A DNA stretch of 64,000 nt from Streptomyces glaucescens (lineage in GTDB: Bacteria > Actinomycetota > Actinomycetes > Streptomycetales > Streptomycetaceae). The notes beneath the pieces are model-generated. The model searched no databases and was not told where the DNA came from. It worked only from the letters and a program-made list of their open reading frames with translations. The translations under genes were made by a program, and so were the position numbers. The DNA lies in the NCBI RefSeq assembly GCF_000761215.1, contig NZ_CP009438.1, forward strand, positions 1,334,501-1,398,500, in the 5' to 3' direction. Below, one piece after another: positions 18,033 through 28,479 of this stretch; within the stretch, counting starts at the first letter, position 1; each line of letters begins with the position of its first letter.

Positions 18033-19460
18033 TCAGGCGGTGCGGCGGATCAGCGCCAGGTACATCGCGTCCGTGCCGTGCAGGTGCGGCCAGAGCTGGA
18101 CGTCCGGTCCCGTGCCGAGATCCGGGACACCGGGCAGGGACGGCCGGGCGTCGATCAGTTCGGCGTCCGGGAACTGCTTGAGCAGGTCGGCGACGACGGC
18201 CCGGGTCTCGGCGAGCAGCGGCGAGCAGGTGGCGTAGCCGACGACGCCGCCGACGCGGACGGACTCCAGGGCGGTGCGCAGCAGGGCGCGCTGGAGCGGC
18301 GCGAAGCCGTCCAGGTCCTCCGGACGGCGCCGCCAGCGGGCCTCGGGGCGGCGGCGCAGCGCGCCGAGCCCCGTGCAGGGCACGTCCACCAGCACCCGGT
18401 CGAAGGTGCCGGGACGCCACGGCGGGCGGGTGCCGTCGGCGGCGATGACCTGGTAGGGGCCGGGGTTGCCGTGCAGGGCCCTGGCGACCAGCCCGGCCCG
18501 GTGGGTCTGGCGTTCGGAGGCGAGCAGGGTGGCGCCCCGCTCGGCGGCGAGCGCGGCGAGCAGCGCCGCCTTGCCGCCCGGCCCGGCGCACGCGTCGAGC
18601 CACTTCTCGTCCGGCCCGTCCAGCGGCGCGCCGGCGAGCGCCAGGGCGACGAGCTGGCTGCCCTCGTCCTGCACCCCGGCCCGGCCCTCGCGCACGGCCG
18701 GGACCGCGCCGGGCTCGCCGCCCTCGGTGAGCCGGACGGCGTACGGCGACCAGCGCCCCGGCACGGCGGCGTCCTCATCGAGGAGTTCCGCGGTCGTGGC
18801 CCGGCCCGGGCGGGCGACCAGGGTCACCTCGGGCCGCTCGTTGTCGGCCGCCAGCAGTTCCTCGATGCCGGCCCGGCCGCCGCCGAGGGAGTCCCACAGG
18901 GCGGAGACGACCCAGCGGGGGTGGGAGTGGACGACGGCGAGGTGGTCCTCGGGGTCGTCCTCGTAGGGCGGCGCGACCCGCTCCAGCCAGCCGTCCAGAT
19001 CGTGCTGGGCGACCTTGCGCAGCACGGCGTTGACGAACTTGGCGCGCCCGTCACCGAGCACCACGCGGGCCAGCTCGACGGTGGCGGACACGGCGGCGTG
19101 CGGGGGGATGCGGGTGCCGAGCAGCTGGTGCGCGCCGAGGCTGAGCACGTCCAGCACCGGCGGGTCGACCTCCCGCAGCGGCCGGTCGACACAGGCGGAG
19201 ATCACCGCGTCGTAGGTGCCCTGCCGGCGCAGCGTCCCGTACACCAGCTCGGTGGCCAGCGCGGCGTCCCGCCCGTCGAACCCCTCGGGCCCCTCCTTCT
19301 CGCGCGCCTTGCGCAGCAGCGGCGGCAGCACGAGGTTGGCGTAGGCGTCCCGCTCGTCCACGGCGCGCAGCGCCTCGAAGGCGAGGATGCGAACGGGGTC
19401 CTTCTTGGGCCGCCGGTAGGGCTTGCCGGTCCTGCGGGGCCGCCGGGAGGTGTCGCTCAC
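18033..19460 (-). CDS. rsmB: 16S rRNA (cytosine-C5) methyltransferase RsmB/Fmu family
   Basis: A 475-residue RNA m5C methyltransferase. The NusB-like RNA-binding domain lies at about 24-155, the Rossmann SAM-binding motif [10 protein letters not shown] at 289-298. The two catalytic cysteines of the Nop/Sun family are Cys362 in the DVPCTGLG motif and Cys412 in YATCSPL. The substrate is probably C967 of 16S rRNA by family analogy. A basic N-terminal tail ([15 protein letters not shown]) is typical of actinobacterial members. It follows fmt, the arrangement seen in most bacteria (fmt-rsmB). Confidence 0.93.
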   Translation of the reverse strand: MSDTSRRPRRTGKPYRRPKKDPVRILAFEALRAVDERDAYANLVLPPLLRKAREKEGPEGFDGRDAALATELVYGTLRRQGTYDAVISACVDRPLREVDPPVLDVLSLGAHQLLGTRIPPHAAVSATVELARVVLGDGRAKFVNAVLRKVAQHDLDGWLERVAPPYEDDPEDHLAVVHSHPRWVVSALWDSLGGGRAGIEELLAADNERPEVTLVARPGRATTAELLDEDAAVPGRWSPYAVRLTEGGEPGAVPAVREGRAGVQDEGSQLVALALAGAPLDGPDEKWLDACAGPGGKAALLAALAAERGATLLASERQTHRAGLVARALHGNPGPYQVIAADGTRPPWRPGTFDRVLVDVPCTGLGALRRRPEARWRRRPEDLDGFAPLQRALLRTALESVRVGGVVGYATCSPLLAETRAVVADLLKQFPDAELIDARPSLPGVPDLGTGPDVQLWPHLHGTDAMYLALIRRTA

Positions 19461-19589
19461 GAAGAAAGTGCTCCGGTTTTCTCTGTACGGTGTGCGACCA
19501 GCCTACGTCGGTGCCGGGGCGCCCGGACGCCGGGCCGCGGTGCCGGGGCGGGGCGGGGCGTCCGGGGCGCGGCGCCGGGCTGGGGGGAA

Positions 19590-19775
19590 GCCCCGGGCCC
19601 GGATGCCGGACCGTGGCCTCGGTCCGGGGGAGGCAAGTCCCCCCGCACCACTGCGCCGGGCCGGGGGCGGGCCCCGAGCCCGGATGCCCGACCGCAGCCT
19701 CGGGCCGCGGGGCAAGTCCCCCCGGACCACTGGGTCAGGCCGGGGGCAGGCCCCGGGCCGGATGCCGAGCCGGGG
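19590..19775. repeat. Tandem 79-81 bp repeat between fmt and rsmB
   Basis: In the gene-free stretch 19461-19776 a unit beginning GCCCCGGGCCCGGATGCC starts at 19590, 19671 and 19750 (the last partial), giving about 2.3 copies. Each full copy includes the element GGCAAGTCCCCCCG and ends CCGGGCCGGGGGC or a variant. The tract abuts the fmt stop and could fold into GC-rich structures, but I see no simple terminator. Confidence 0.75.
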
Positions 19776-19776
19776 A

Positions 19777-20721
19777 CTAGACCCCGGCGGCCTCCCCGAC
19801 GGTCTCGCCGTCGGCGATCCGCACCCCGCGCGCCCAGTCCGCCGCCCGCATCGGCTTCTTGCCCTGGGCCTGCACCCACAGCAGCTCCACGGCGTGCGAG
19901 CCGGTGCCGACGTACACGTTGTTCTTCCCGACGGACAGCCGGCCCGGCGCCAGGTCCGTCCGCTCCGGCACCACAGCGACCTGGACCAGCTTGAGCCGCT
20001 CACCGCGGAAGGTCGTCCACGCCCCCGGCGCCGGGGTGCAGCCGCGCACCACCCGGTCGACCCGCAGGGCGGGGGCGGTCCAGTCGATCCGCGCGTCCTC
20101 GACGGTGATCTTCGGCGCGAGCGTGACACCGTCGGCGGGCTGCGGCACGGCCTTCAGGGTGCCGTCCTCGATGCCGTCCATGGTCGCGGCCAGCAGCCCG
20201 GCGCCGGCGAAGGCGAGCCGGGTCAGCAGGTCGCCGCTGGTGTCGGTGGGGCGGATCTCCTCGGTGACGGTGCCGTAGACGGGTCCCGAGTCGAGCCCCT
20301 CCTCGATCAGGAAGGTGGTGGCGCCGGTGATCTCGTCCCCGGCCATGACGGAGTGCTGCACGGGAGCCGCGCCGCGCCAGGCGGGCAGCAGCGAGAAGTG
20401 CAGGTTGACCCAGCCGTGGGCGGGGATGTCGAGGGCGACCCGCGGCAGCAGCGCGCCGTAGGCGACGACGGGGCAGCAGTCCGGGGCGATGGCGCGCAGC
20501 CGGTCCAGGAACTCCGGGTCCCGCGGCTTCGCCGGCTTCAGCACCTCGATGCCGGCCTCCTCCGCCCGCTCGGCCACGGGGGAGGCGACCAGCCTGCGGC
20601 CCCGCCCCGCCGGTGCGTCCGGGCGGGTGACGACGGCGGCCACCTCGTGCCGCCCGGAGGCGAGCAGTGCGTCCAGGGCGGGAACGGCGACCTCGGGGGT
20701 ACCGGCGAAGACGAGCTTCAT
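19777..20721 (-). CDS. fmt: Methionyl-tRNA formyltransferase
   Basis: A 314-residue enzyme that formylates Met-tRNA(fMet) with 10-formyl-THF. The catalytic residues occupy their canonical numbers: Asn106 and His108 in [13 protein letters not shown], Asp144 in EGLDSGPV. The C-terminal OB-fold tRNA-binding domain begins near residue 205. The start at 20721 gives the usual [11 protein letters not shown]-terminus; upstream in-frame codons lack family similarity. First gene of an fmt-rsmB pair. Confidence 0.96.
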   Translation of the reverse strand: MKLVFAGTPEVAVPALDALLASGRHEVAAVVTRPDAPAGRGRRLVASPVAERAEEAGIEVLKPAKPRDPEFLDRLRAIAPDCCPVVAYGALLPRVALDIPAHGWVNLHFSLLPAWRGAAPVQHSVMAGDEITGATTFLIEEGLDSGPVYGTVTEEIRPTDTSGDLLTRLAFAGAGLLAATMDGIEDGTLKAVPQPADGVTLAPKITVEDARIDWTAPALRVDRVVRGCTPAPGAWTTFRGERLKLVQVAVVPERTDLAPGRLSVGKNNVYVGTGSHAVELLWVQAQGKKPMRAADWARGVRIADGETVGEAAGV

Positions 20722-20900
20722 GGGCGGGCACGGGCCTCTCGGACGGGAGTTGGTCGGGCAGCGCACCAGTCTATGACCACGGCGGGCCGGGCCGCCGACC
20801 GGAGAAACCCCAGGCCGGGCGCACCGCGCGCAACCACCCACGGGGGCGTACGCAGACGCCCACGCGCCCCCAGGGCGTGACCAGCGGCGTGAATCCGCGT

Positions 20901-21524
<624 letters not shown>

Positions 21525-21602
21525 TACCGCCGAACCGCGCACCGCCGCACGGCCGCGCGGCCGGCGCACCGCCTCCGTGACGCGCCGAGGCGGACCCCCT
21601 GC

Positions 21603-21641
21603 GTACTGCCCTCCCGGCGCACCGCCCCGGGAGGGCAGTAC
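21603..21641. terminator. Terminator after HTH gene
   Basis: A perfect 15-bp stem (GTACTGCCCTCCCGG and its complement) with a 9-nt loop, 78 nt after the HTH gene stop. The rest of the gene-free stretch 21525-21869 is C-rich with short repeated GCCTCAC elements and no gene that I can see. Confidence 0.85.
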
Positions 21642-21869
21642 CTCTACGGCCGCCCGGCAGCGGCCCGCGATCCGCCGCCGCCCTGGCCCTCCGGACTCCC
21701 CCTTCGGCGGCCCGCCCCCCACCCGGCCGCCCCGCGCGCTCCGGCCGCCCCTCTTAGTCAGCCCGCCCGCCTCCGAGCCGGGCCCCCAGCCCAAACGCGG
21801 CCTCACGCGAAGCCCGGCCTCACGCTCGGTCCGGCCCACCCGGGGCACGGCCTCACCCGGAACCCGGCC

Positions 21870-24017
21870 TCAGCCGATGTCCGGCGGATCGATCCGCACC
21901 CGGACCGGCGCCGCGCTCCCCCGTGCCATCCGGGCCGCCTGGGTGGCCTTGAGCGCGGCCGCCAGCGCCGCACCACGGCCCGGCGGCACCCGGATCAGGG
22001 CCCGCTCCCACTGCTCCCCCGGCGGAGGCGCTCCCGGCCGCCTGGGCCGCCCGGGAGCGGCGACGGGCACCGGCACCGGCCCCAGCACCTCGGCCTCCCG
22101 CGGCAGCTCCACCATCCCGAGGAACTCCGCGACCGCCTCCGCCGTCCCCGACACCGCCGCCATCCGGGACACCGGCGGGAACCCCAGCTCCGCCCGCTCG
22201 GCAAGCTCCCGCACCGCGTGTCCCACCGGGTCCCACCGCACCAGCGCCTGCACGGGCCGCAGCGTCGGCTCGGCGACCACCACGACCGTCCCGCCGGCCC
22301 CCTGGGGACGCACCAGCGCGCCGGCCGCGATCCAGCGGCGCAGCGCGTCCTCGCCGGCCCGCAGATCGGGCCGCCCCAGCATGGCCCAGCCGTCGAGCAG
22401 CAGCGCGGCGGCGTAGCCGCCCTCGGCGACCGGCTCGGCGCCCGGGGTGCTCACCACGAGCGCGGGGGTCCCCGGCACCGTGTCCAGCACGTGTTCGCGC
22501 CCCGACGTCCGCACCGGCACCGCCGGGAACGCCCGGCCCAGCTCCTCCGCCGTCCGCCGCGCTCCCACGACCTGCGCGCGCAGCCGGAACGACCCGCACT
22601 CGGGGCAGTGCCAGGAGTCCTCTCCGCGCCCGCACCAGCCGCACCGCAGCGCCCCGGTGTCCGGCGCCTCCAGCGGGCCGGCACAGTGCCGGCACCGGGC
22701 GGGCTCCCGGCAGCGGGCGCAGGCCGTCCGCGGCACGTACCCCCGCCGGGGCACCTGCACCAGCACCGGCCCGTGCCGCAGCCCCTCCCTGACCGCCTGC
22801 CAGGCCAGGGTGGGCAGCCGGGCCGCCCGCGCCGCCTCGTCCCGCGCCAGGTCCTGGTCGCCGACGGTGCGCACGAGCGGGGCGGCGGCCCGCACCTGCT
22901 CGCGACCGGCGACCAGCGGGCGGGCCCATCCGCTCTCCACCAGCTGCGCGGCCTCCACCGTGCAGCTCCAGCCCCCCAGCAGGAAGGCGCACTTGTCCTG
23001 CGCGGCGCGCAGCAGCAGCACCTCCCGGGCATGCGGCTGCGGCGCGTGCGGCTCGCTGTGACTGTCGTCGCCGTCGTCCCACAGGGCGACCAGCCCGAGA
23101 TCACGCACCGGAGCGAACATGGCGGCGCGCGTCCCGACCACCGCCCGCACGGAACCCCGCCGGACGGCCAGCCACTCGCGGTACCGCTTCTCGGGCCCGG
23201 CGTCCGCGGTGAGCAGCGCGTGCCGCCCCTCCCCCAGCAGGGAGGTGAGCGCCGCGTCGACGCGGGCCGCGGCCCGCCCGTCCGGTACGACGACGAGGGC
23301 GCCGCGCCCCGAGGCGAGCGTCGCGGCGACGGCCCGGGCCAGCTCCTCGCTCCACTCCGGACCGGGCAGCGCGTGCCACACGGCCCGCGGCGCGCCCCCC
23401 GAGGCCAGCGCCGTCAGGAACGCCGCCCCGCGCTCGTACCGCGCCCAGGTGCCCGGTCCGGGCGCGCCCGGCGGCGGCAGCGGGGCCGGCGACGGCCGCT
23501 GCTCGGCGCGTGCGCTGCGCGGCGGCACGGCCAGCTGGAGCACGTCGGCGAGGCTGCCCGCATACCGGTCGGCGACCGCCCGGGCCAGCCCCAGCAGCTC
23601 CTCGCCGAGGACGGGCTCGGGCGAGACGACCTGCGCCAGCGCGGCCAGCGGACCGGCGTAGTCCGACTCCTCCCGCCGCTCGATCAGGAAACCGTCGACC
23701 AGGCCGCCGCCCTCCCGGCGCCCCTCCCGCACCCGGTGCCGCCCGGCCCCGAACCGCACCCGCACCCGCACACCGGGCTGCGCGTCGGCGTCCAGTTCCT
23801 CGGGCACGGCGTAGTCGAAGTAGCGGTCGAGGTGCAGCACGCCCTTGTCCACCAGCACCCGGGCCACGGGCCGCTCCTTGGCGAGCGCGGCCCCCCGCCA
23901 GGTCCGCGGCTTGGCCCTCGGCGCCTTGGCCTTTCGCACGCTCTCCCGGATGAGCGCGAGCTGCTCCGGCGGCGCACCCTCCGCGCCCCCGCCCCCCTGA
24001 CCGTTCTCGCTGCTCAC
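21870..24017 (-). CDS. priA: Primosomal protein N' (PriA), actinobacterial ATPase-less type
   Basis: A 715-residue PriA-like protein. The N-terminal 3'-DNA-binding domain (RVLVDKGVLHLDRYFDYAVP) and the eight-cysteine zinc region (CARCREPARCRHC then CGWCGR then CPEC) are intact. The helicase core is not: there is no Walker A GxGKT at the expected position, and the DEEH Walker B box is replaced by WDDGDDSH. This agrees with the known condition of actinobacterial PriA, which probably acts as a replisome-loading scaffold without unwinding. The GTG at 24017 is preferred; its Shine-Dalgarno is weak. It sits 122 bp downstream of metK with a terminator between. Confidence 0.9.
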   Translation of the reverse strand: MSSENGQGGGGAEGAPPEQLALIRESVRKAKAPRAKPRTWRGAALAKERPVARVLVDKGVLHLDRYFDYAVPEELDADAQPGVRVRVRFGAGRHRVREGRREGGGLVDGFLIERREESDYAGPLAALAQVVSPEPVLGEELLGLARAVADRYAGSLADVLQLAVPPRSARAEQRPSPAPLPPPGAPGPGTWARYERGAAFLTALASGGAPRAVWHALPGPEWSEELARAVAATLASGRGALVVVPDGRAAARVDAALTSLLGEGRHALLTADAGPEKRYREWLAVRRGSVRAVVGTRAAMFAPVRDLGLVALWDDGDDSHSEPHAPQPHAREVLLLRAAQDKCAFLLGGWSCTVEAAQLVESGWARPLVAGREQVRAAAPLVRTVGDQDLARDEAARAARLPTLAWQAVREGLRHGPVLVQVPRRGYVPRTACARCREPARCRHCAGPLEAPDTGALRCGWCGRGEDSWHCPECGSFRLRAQVVGARRTAEELGRAFPAVPVRTSGREHVLDTVPGTPALVVSTPGAEPVAEGGYAAALLLDGWAMLGRPDLRAGEDALRRWIAAGALVRPQGAGGTVVVVAEPTLRPVQALVRWDPVGHAVRELAERAELGFPPVSRMAAVSGTAEAVAEFLGMVELPREAEVLGPVPVPVAAPGRPRRPGAPPPGEQWERALIRVPPGRGAALAAALKATQAARMARGSAAPVRVRIDPPDIG

Positions 24018-24088
24018 GCTTGCATTCTTACCAAACCCCACTGACACCGACGCGCGGCCGCGCACGGGCCCCGCACCCGGAACGCACC

Positions 24089-24122
24089 GAGGCCCGGCAC
24101 CCCCGAAAGGGTGCCGGGCCTC
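24089..24122 (-). terminator. metK terminator
   Basis: A perfect 14-bp stem (GAGGCCCGGCACCC and complement) with a CCGAAA loop, 17 nt after the metK stop. Confidence 0.85.
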
Positions 24123-24139
24123 ACGAGCAGTGCCGGGAC

Positions 24140-25348
24140 CTACAGTCCCGCTGCCTCGCGGAGGGCGTCGACGCGGTCGGTGCGCTCCCAGGTGAAGTCG
24201 GGCAGCTCACGGCCGAAGTGGCCGTAGGCCGCGGTCTGGGCGTAGATCGGGCGCAGCAGGTCGAGGTCGCGGATGATGGCGGCCGGACGCAGGTCGAAGA
24301 CCTCCTCGATCGCCTTCTCGATCTTCTCCGCGTCGATCGTCGCGGTGCCGAAGGTCTCCACGAACAGGCCGACCGGCTCGGCCTTGCCGATGGCGTACGC
24401 CACCTGCACCTCGCAGCGGGCGGCCAGACCCGCCGCGACCACGTTCTTGGCGACCCAGCGCATCGCGTACGCCGCCGAGCGGTCGACCTTGGACGGGTCC
24501 TTGCCGGAGAACGCGCCGCCACCGTGACGGGCCATACCGCCGTAGGTGTCGATGATGATCTTGCGGCCGGTCAGGCCGGCGTCACCCATCGGCCCGCCGA
24601 TCTCGAAACGGCCCGTCGGGTTGACCAGCAGGCGGTAGCCCTCGGTCTCCAGCTTGATGCCCTCGTCGAGCAGCGCCTTCAGCTCCGGCTCGACGACGAA
24701 TTCGCGGATGTCCGGGGCGAGCAGCGAGTCCAGGTCGATGTCCGACGCGTGCTGCGAGGAGACCACGACCGTGTCCAGACGGACCGCCTTGTCACCGTCG
24801 TACTCGATGGTGACCTGCGTCTTGCCGTCCGGACGCAGGTAGGGGATCGTGCCGTTCTTGCGCACGTCCGACAGCCGCTTGGACAGCCGGTGCGCCAGGA
24901 AGACCGGCAGCGGCATCAGCGTGGGCGTCTCGTCCGTCGCGTAGCCGAACATCAGGCCCTGGTCACCGGCACCCTGCCGGTCCAGCTCGTCCTCGTCGCC
25001 CTCGACGCGGGCCTCGTAGGCCGCGTCGACGCCCTGCGCGATGTCCGGGGACTGCGAGCCGATGGACACCGACACACCGCAGGAGGCGCCGTCGAAGCCC
25101 TTCTTCGAGGAGTCGTAGCCGATCTCCAGGATCTTGTCCCGGACCAGCTGCGGGATCGGCGCGTACGCCTTGGTCGTGACCTCACCGGCCACGTGCACCA
25201 GACCGGTCGTGATCAGGGTCTCGACCGCGACCCGGGACTCCGGGTCCTCGCGCAGCAGCGCGTCGAGAATGGTGTCGCTGATCTGGTCAGCGATCTTGTC
25301 GGGGTGACCCTCGGTCACGGACTCCGAAGTGAACAGGCGACGGGACAC
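24140..25348 (-). CDS. metK: S-adenosylmethionine synthetase
   Basis: A 402-residue homotetrameric enzyme making SAM from methionine and ATP. Diagnostic motifs: [17 protein letters not shown] at the N-terminus, [12 protein letters not shown], and the phosphate loop [19 protein letters not shown]. The GTG at 25348 (GGGAG 5 nt upstream) gives the standard [10 protein letters not shown] start and the usual length. The 273-bp region before it, up to coaBC, has no SAM-riboswitch structure that I can recognise. In streptomycetes SAM supply influences antibiotic production. Confidence 0.97.
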   Translation of the reverse strand: MSRRLFTSESVTEGHPDKIADQISDTILDALLREDPESRVAVETLITTGLVHVAGEVTTKAYAPIPQLVRDKILEIGYDSSKKGFDGASCGVSVSIGSQSPDIAQGVDAAYEARVEGDEDELDRQGAGDQGLMFGYATDETPTLMPLPVFLAHRLSKRLSDVRKNGTIPYLRPDGKTQVTIEYDGDKAVRLDTVVVSSQHASDIDLDSLLAPDIREFVVEPELKALLDEGIKLETEGYRLLVNPTGRFEIGGPMGDAGLTGRKIIIDTYGGMARHGGGAFSGKDPSKVDRSAAYAMRWVAKNVVAAGLAARCEVQVAYAIGKAEPVGLFVETFGTATIDAEKIEKAIEEVFDLRPAAIIRDLDLLRPIYAQTAAYGHFGRELPDFTWERTDRVDALREAAGL

Positions 25349-25621
25349 AACGCTCCCTGTGGTTGCAGCGGCTGCTGGCTGATCATTGGTGGACGGGTCG
25401 GGGGCTGCGCCCGGCGTCGTCCTGGAACAGTTTATCGGTCGCGCTCCGCCACGGGACCACCTGTCTCGCCTCTCGGGAGCCCTGTGACCTGCGGCACGGT
25501 GCATTCTGCCCAATGTGCCGCGGCCTTGGCCAGGGGCGCCACGCCCTGTTGGCCGGAGCACGGGGGGTCGCGGGGCGTGTCGCCGGGTGTGCGGAAGGTG
25601 GCCGGCGGTGCGGCGGGGCCG

Positions 25622-26824
25622 TCAGCGCAGGCGGGCGGCGACCAGGTCCCACACCACGTCGGCCAGGGCCTCCTTGGGGCCGTGCGGGACGGGGGTCTCG
25701 CCGCCGTCGGCGGCGAGCACCACGGCCTCGTTCTCCTCCGCGCCGAAGGTCTTGCGCTCCCCCACCTCGTTCACCACGAGCAGATCGCAGCCCTTGCGCT
25801 CCAGCTTGGCGCGGCCGTTGGCCAGCACGTCGTCGGTCTCGGCGGCGAAGCCGACGATCACCTGGCCGGGGAGGGCGCGATCGGCGGAGATCTCGGCGAG
25901 GATGTCGGGGTTGCGGACGAGCGCGACGGGGGCGGGGTCCTGCCCGTCCCGCTTCTTGATCTTCCCCGCCGCGTACGCCGCAGGGCGGAAGTCGGCGACG
26001 GCGGCGGCCATCACGACGGCGTCGGCGTCCGCGGCGGCCTTGAGCACGGCCTCGCGCAGCTGGACGGCGGTGCCGGCGCGGACCACGTCCACTCCGGCCG
26101 GGTCCGGCAGGGCGGTGTTGGCGGCGATCAGGGTGACCCGGGCGCCGCGCGCGGCGGCCGTCCGGGCGAGGGCGTACCCCTGTTTGCCGGAGGAGCGGTT
26201 GCCGAGGAAGCGCACCGGGTCCAGCGGCTCACGGGTGCCGCCGGCGCTGATCACCACGTGCCGGCCCGTGAGGTCGGGTTCGCGCACGCCCCGGGCCAGG
26301 ACCCGGCGGCAGACCTCGAAGATCTCGGCGGGGTCGGGCAGCCGTCCCTTGCCGGTGTCGACGCCGGTGAGCCGGCCGACGGCGGGCTCGATGACGACGG
26401 CGCCGCGGCGGCGCAGCGTCGCCACGTTCTCCTGGGTGGCCGGGTGCTCCCACATCTCGGTGTGCATCGCGGGGGCGAAGACGACCGGGCAGCGGGCGGT
26501 GAGCAGGGTGTTGGTCAGCAGGTCGTCGGCGAGGCCGTGCGCGGCCTTGGCGAGCATGTCGGCCGTGGCCGGGGCGACCACGACGAGGTCGGCGCGCTGG
26601 CCGATGCGCACGTGCGGGACCTCGTGGACGTCGTCCCAGACCTGGGTGGACACGGGGTTGCCGGAGAGCGCGGACCAGGTGGCGGCACCGACGAAGTGCA
26701 GGGCGGAGGCGGTGGGCACGACCCGGACGTCGTGTCCGGACTCGGTGAACCTGCGCAGCAGCTCACACGCCTTGTAGGCGGCGATGCCGCCGCTGACCCC
26801 CAGTACGACCTTGGGCTTGTCCAC
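25622..26824 (-). CDS. coaBC: Bifunctional phosphopantothenoylcysteine decarboxylase/synthase
   Basis: A 400-residue fusion making 4'-phosphopantetheine for CoA. The CoaC half (1-180) is an FMN decarboxylase with GVSGGIAAYKACELL, the PASANT-like APATADMLAK and PAMHTEMW, where His replaces the usual Asn of PxMNxxMW. The CoaB half begins near residue 190 with SAGGTREPLDPVRFLGNRSSGKQG and includes AKLERKGCDLLVVNEV. The GTG start has GGGGAG upstream. It lies downstream of rpoZ after a hairpin, in the conserved gmk-rpoZ-coaBC-metK order. Confidence 0.95.
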   Translation of the reverse strand: MDKPKVVLGVSGGIAAYKACELLRRFTESGHDVRVVPTASALHFVGAATWSALSGNPVSTQVWDDVHEVPHVRIGQRADLVVVAPATADMLAKAAHGLADDLLTNTLLTARCPVVFAPAMHTEMWEHPATQENVATLRRRGAVVIEPAVGRLTGVDTGKGRLPDPAEIFEVCRRVLARGVREPDLTGRHVVISAGGTREPLDPVRFLGNRSSGKQGYALARTAAARGARVTLIAANTALPDPAGVDVVRAGTAVQLREAVLKAAADADAVVMAAAVADFRPAAYAAGKIKKRDGQDPAPVALVRNPDILAEISADRALPGQVIVGFAAETDDVLANGRAKLERKGCDLLVVNEVGERKTFGAEENEAVVLAADGGETPVPHGPKEALADVVWDLVAARLR

Positions 26825-26877
26825 CGTCGTCTCTCCCCGAACCTCGGAAACGTGCAACCTCCCCCCATGAGACACCA

Positions 26878-26906
26878 CAGGCCCGGCAGACGTGCTGCCG
26901 GGCCTG
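26878..26906 (-). terminator. Hairpin between rpoZ and coaBC
   Basis: A perfect 12-bp stem (CAGGCCCGGCAG and complement) with an ACGTG loop, 32 nt after the rpoZ stop. It may only partly stop transcription into coaBC. Confidence 0.75.
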
Positions 26907-26938
26907 TGGAAAAGTCAGCTGTAAGCCGATCGTATGAC

Positions 26939-27211
26939 TTACTGACCGGGGCCCTCGACGGCCTCGGAGGTCAGCAGCCCCGCGTTGATCTCACGCAGCG
27001 CGATCGAGAGCGGCTTCTCGTGGACGTGGGTGTCGACGAGGGGACCGACGTACTCGAGGAGACCCTCGCCGAGCTGCGAGTAGTACGCGTTGATCTGGCG
27101 GGCCCGCTTGGCCGCGTAGATCACGAGGCTGTACTTCGAGTCGGTGGCCTCGAGGAGCTCGTCGATCGGCGGGTTGATGATGCCCTCGGGCGCGGAGATG
27201 GAAGAGGACAC
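26939..27211 (-). CDS. rpoZ: RNA polymerase omega subunit
   Basis: A 90-residue omega subunit that binds beta' and stabilises RNA polymerase. The family core [26 protein letters not shown] is at residues 16-41, and the actinobacterial tail [14 protein letters not shown] follows. GTG start at 27211 with GGAAGG upstream. It lies 66 bp downstream of gmk. S. coelicolor rpoZ mutants are affected in differentiation and antibiotic production. Confidence 0.96.
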   Translation of the reverse strand: MSSSISAPEGIINPPIDELLEATDSKYSLVIYAAKRARQINAYYSQLGEGLLEYVGPLVDTHVHEKPLSIALREINAGLLTSEAVEGPGQ

Positions 27212-27277
27212 GCTCTACCTTCCGATGGATGGGAAAGATTCAGTCTGCATGATGCCGGTCCGCGGGAGCGCAGCCGG

Positions 27278-27835
27278 TCACACGACGTTCATCAAGGCTA
27301 GCAGCTCGCGCGCGACGTCCTCGACGGAGGTGTTCACCAGCGTCTCGTCGAACTCCGGCTCTGCCGCCAGCTCGACCTTCGCCGCCTCCAGGCGGCGCTC
27401 GATCACCTCGGGCGGTTCGGTGCCCCGGCCGGTCAGCCTGCGCACCAGCTCCTCCCAGGAGGGAGGGGCCAGGAACACCAGCTGGGCCTCGGGCATCGAC
27501 TCGCGCACCTGCCGGGCTCCCTGGAGGTCGATCTCCAGCAGGACCGGCTCGCCCGCCTCCAGGCGCTCCAGCACGGCCGCGCGCGGAGTGCCGTAGCGAT
27601 TGCCGGCGAACTCGGCCCACTCCAGCAGCTCGCCGTTGGCGATCAGCTTGTCCATCTCGTCGTCGGTGACGAAGAAGTAGTGGACTCCGTGCTGCTCGCC
27701 GGGGCGGGGCTTGCGGGTCGTCGCCGACACCGAGAGCCAGACCTCGGGGTGTTCCTTGCGCATATGGGCGACGACCGTGCTCTTGCCGACCCCGGAGGGT
27801 CCGGAGAGCACGGTCAGCCGCGGACGTTCACTCAT
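27278..27835 (-). CDS. gmk: Guanylate kinase
   Basis: A 185-residue enzyme phosphorylating GMP to GDP. The P-loop [10 protein letters not shown] is at residues 11-20; the GMP-binding region follows with [22 protein letters not shown] and [10 protein letters not shown]. The ATG at 27835 gives the standard N-terminus. It sits 58 bp downstream of the sIHF gene and before rpoZ. Gmk also limits the GTP pool used by RelA, encoded in this window. Confidence 0.96.
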   Translation of the reverse strand: MSERPRLTVLSGPSGVGKSTVVAHMRKEHPEVWLSVSATTRKPRPGEQHGVHYFFVTDDEMDKLIANGELLEWAEFAGNRYGTPRAAVLERLEAGEPVLLEIDLQGARQVRESMPEAQLVFLAPPSWEELVRRLTGRGTEPPEVIERRLEAAKVELAAEPEFDETLVNTSVEDVARELLALMNVV

Positions 27836-27893
27836 GCAGCGATTATTCCAGCAATCCCGGAGTGCCCGGGACCATGCCCGGGCGAGCCGGGGT

Positions 27894-28217
27894 TCAGGAG
27901 CCGGTGCTGCCGAATTCGCGCTCGAGGGAGGCGATCTGGTTGGAACCGAGACCACGCACGCGGCGGCTCTCGGAGATACCGAGTCGCTCCATGATCTGCT
28001 TGGCGCGGACCTTGCCCACGCCCGGCAGGGACTCAAGGAGGGCGGAGACCTTCATCTTGCCGATGACGTCGTTCTCCTGGCCCTGCTTGATGACCTCGTG
28101 AAGGGAGGCGCCGGAGTGCTTGAGTCGATTCTTGACCTCGGCCCGCTCCCGGCGAGCCGCGGCGGCCTTTTCGAGCGCGGCTGCGCGCTGTTCGGGGGTA
28201 AGGGGCGGAAGAGCCAC
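27894..28217 (-). CDS. sihF: Streptomycete integration host factor sIHF
   Basis: A 107-residue nucleoid protein unrelated to E. coli IHF. It has a long basic N-terminal helix ([20 protein letters not shown]) and a helix-two-turn-helix DNA-binding region ([20 protein letters not shown]), followed by [16 protein letters not shown]. The sequence agrees closely with my memory of S. coelicolor SCO1480, which affects DNA topology, sporulation and antibiotic production. The GTG at 28217 gives the known [10 protein letters not shown] start. The name is used informally in the literature. Confidence 0.93.
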   Translation of the reverse strand: MALPPLTPEQRAAALEKAAAARRERAEVKNRLKHSGASLHEVIKQGQENDVIGKMKVSALLESLPGVGKVRAKQIMERLGISESRRVRGLGSNQIASLEREFGSTGS

Positions 28218-28479
28218 GCCTACGTCACCTCGGATGTCGAACTGTCGGATACGGACCGGTGAGGAACCTGGTCGCCCCACACCTGGGGAGTTACGGACAA
28301 CATGTGCCCGCTCTCTCGACGGAGACTAGCGGTCAACTCCGCCGGAGTCAGCGAGAACAGCGGAAAAGTCCTGGTCAGCCTCTGTCAGGACCGGATATTT
28401 CAGACATATTGCCCCGGAATCGAGGATGTATCCAGCCTCGTACCGGCCCCGGCCCGGTCCCGGACCCCGCGCCATGACC

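Noticed and set aside
25349..25621. SAM riboswitch upstream of metK
   Set aside because: I could not find the conserved core or helices, and streptomycete metK is not known to me to carry one.
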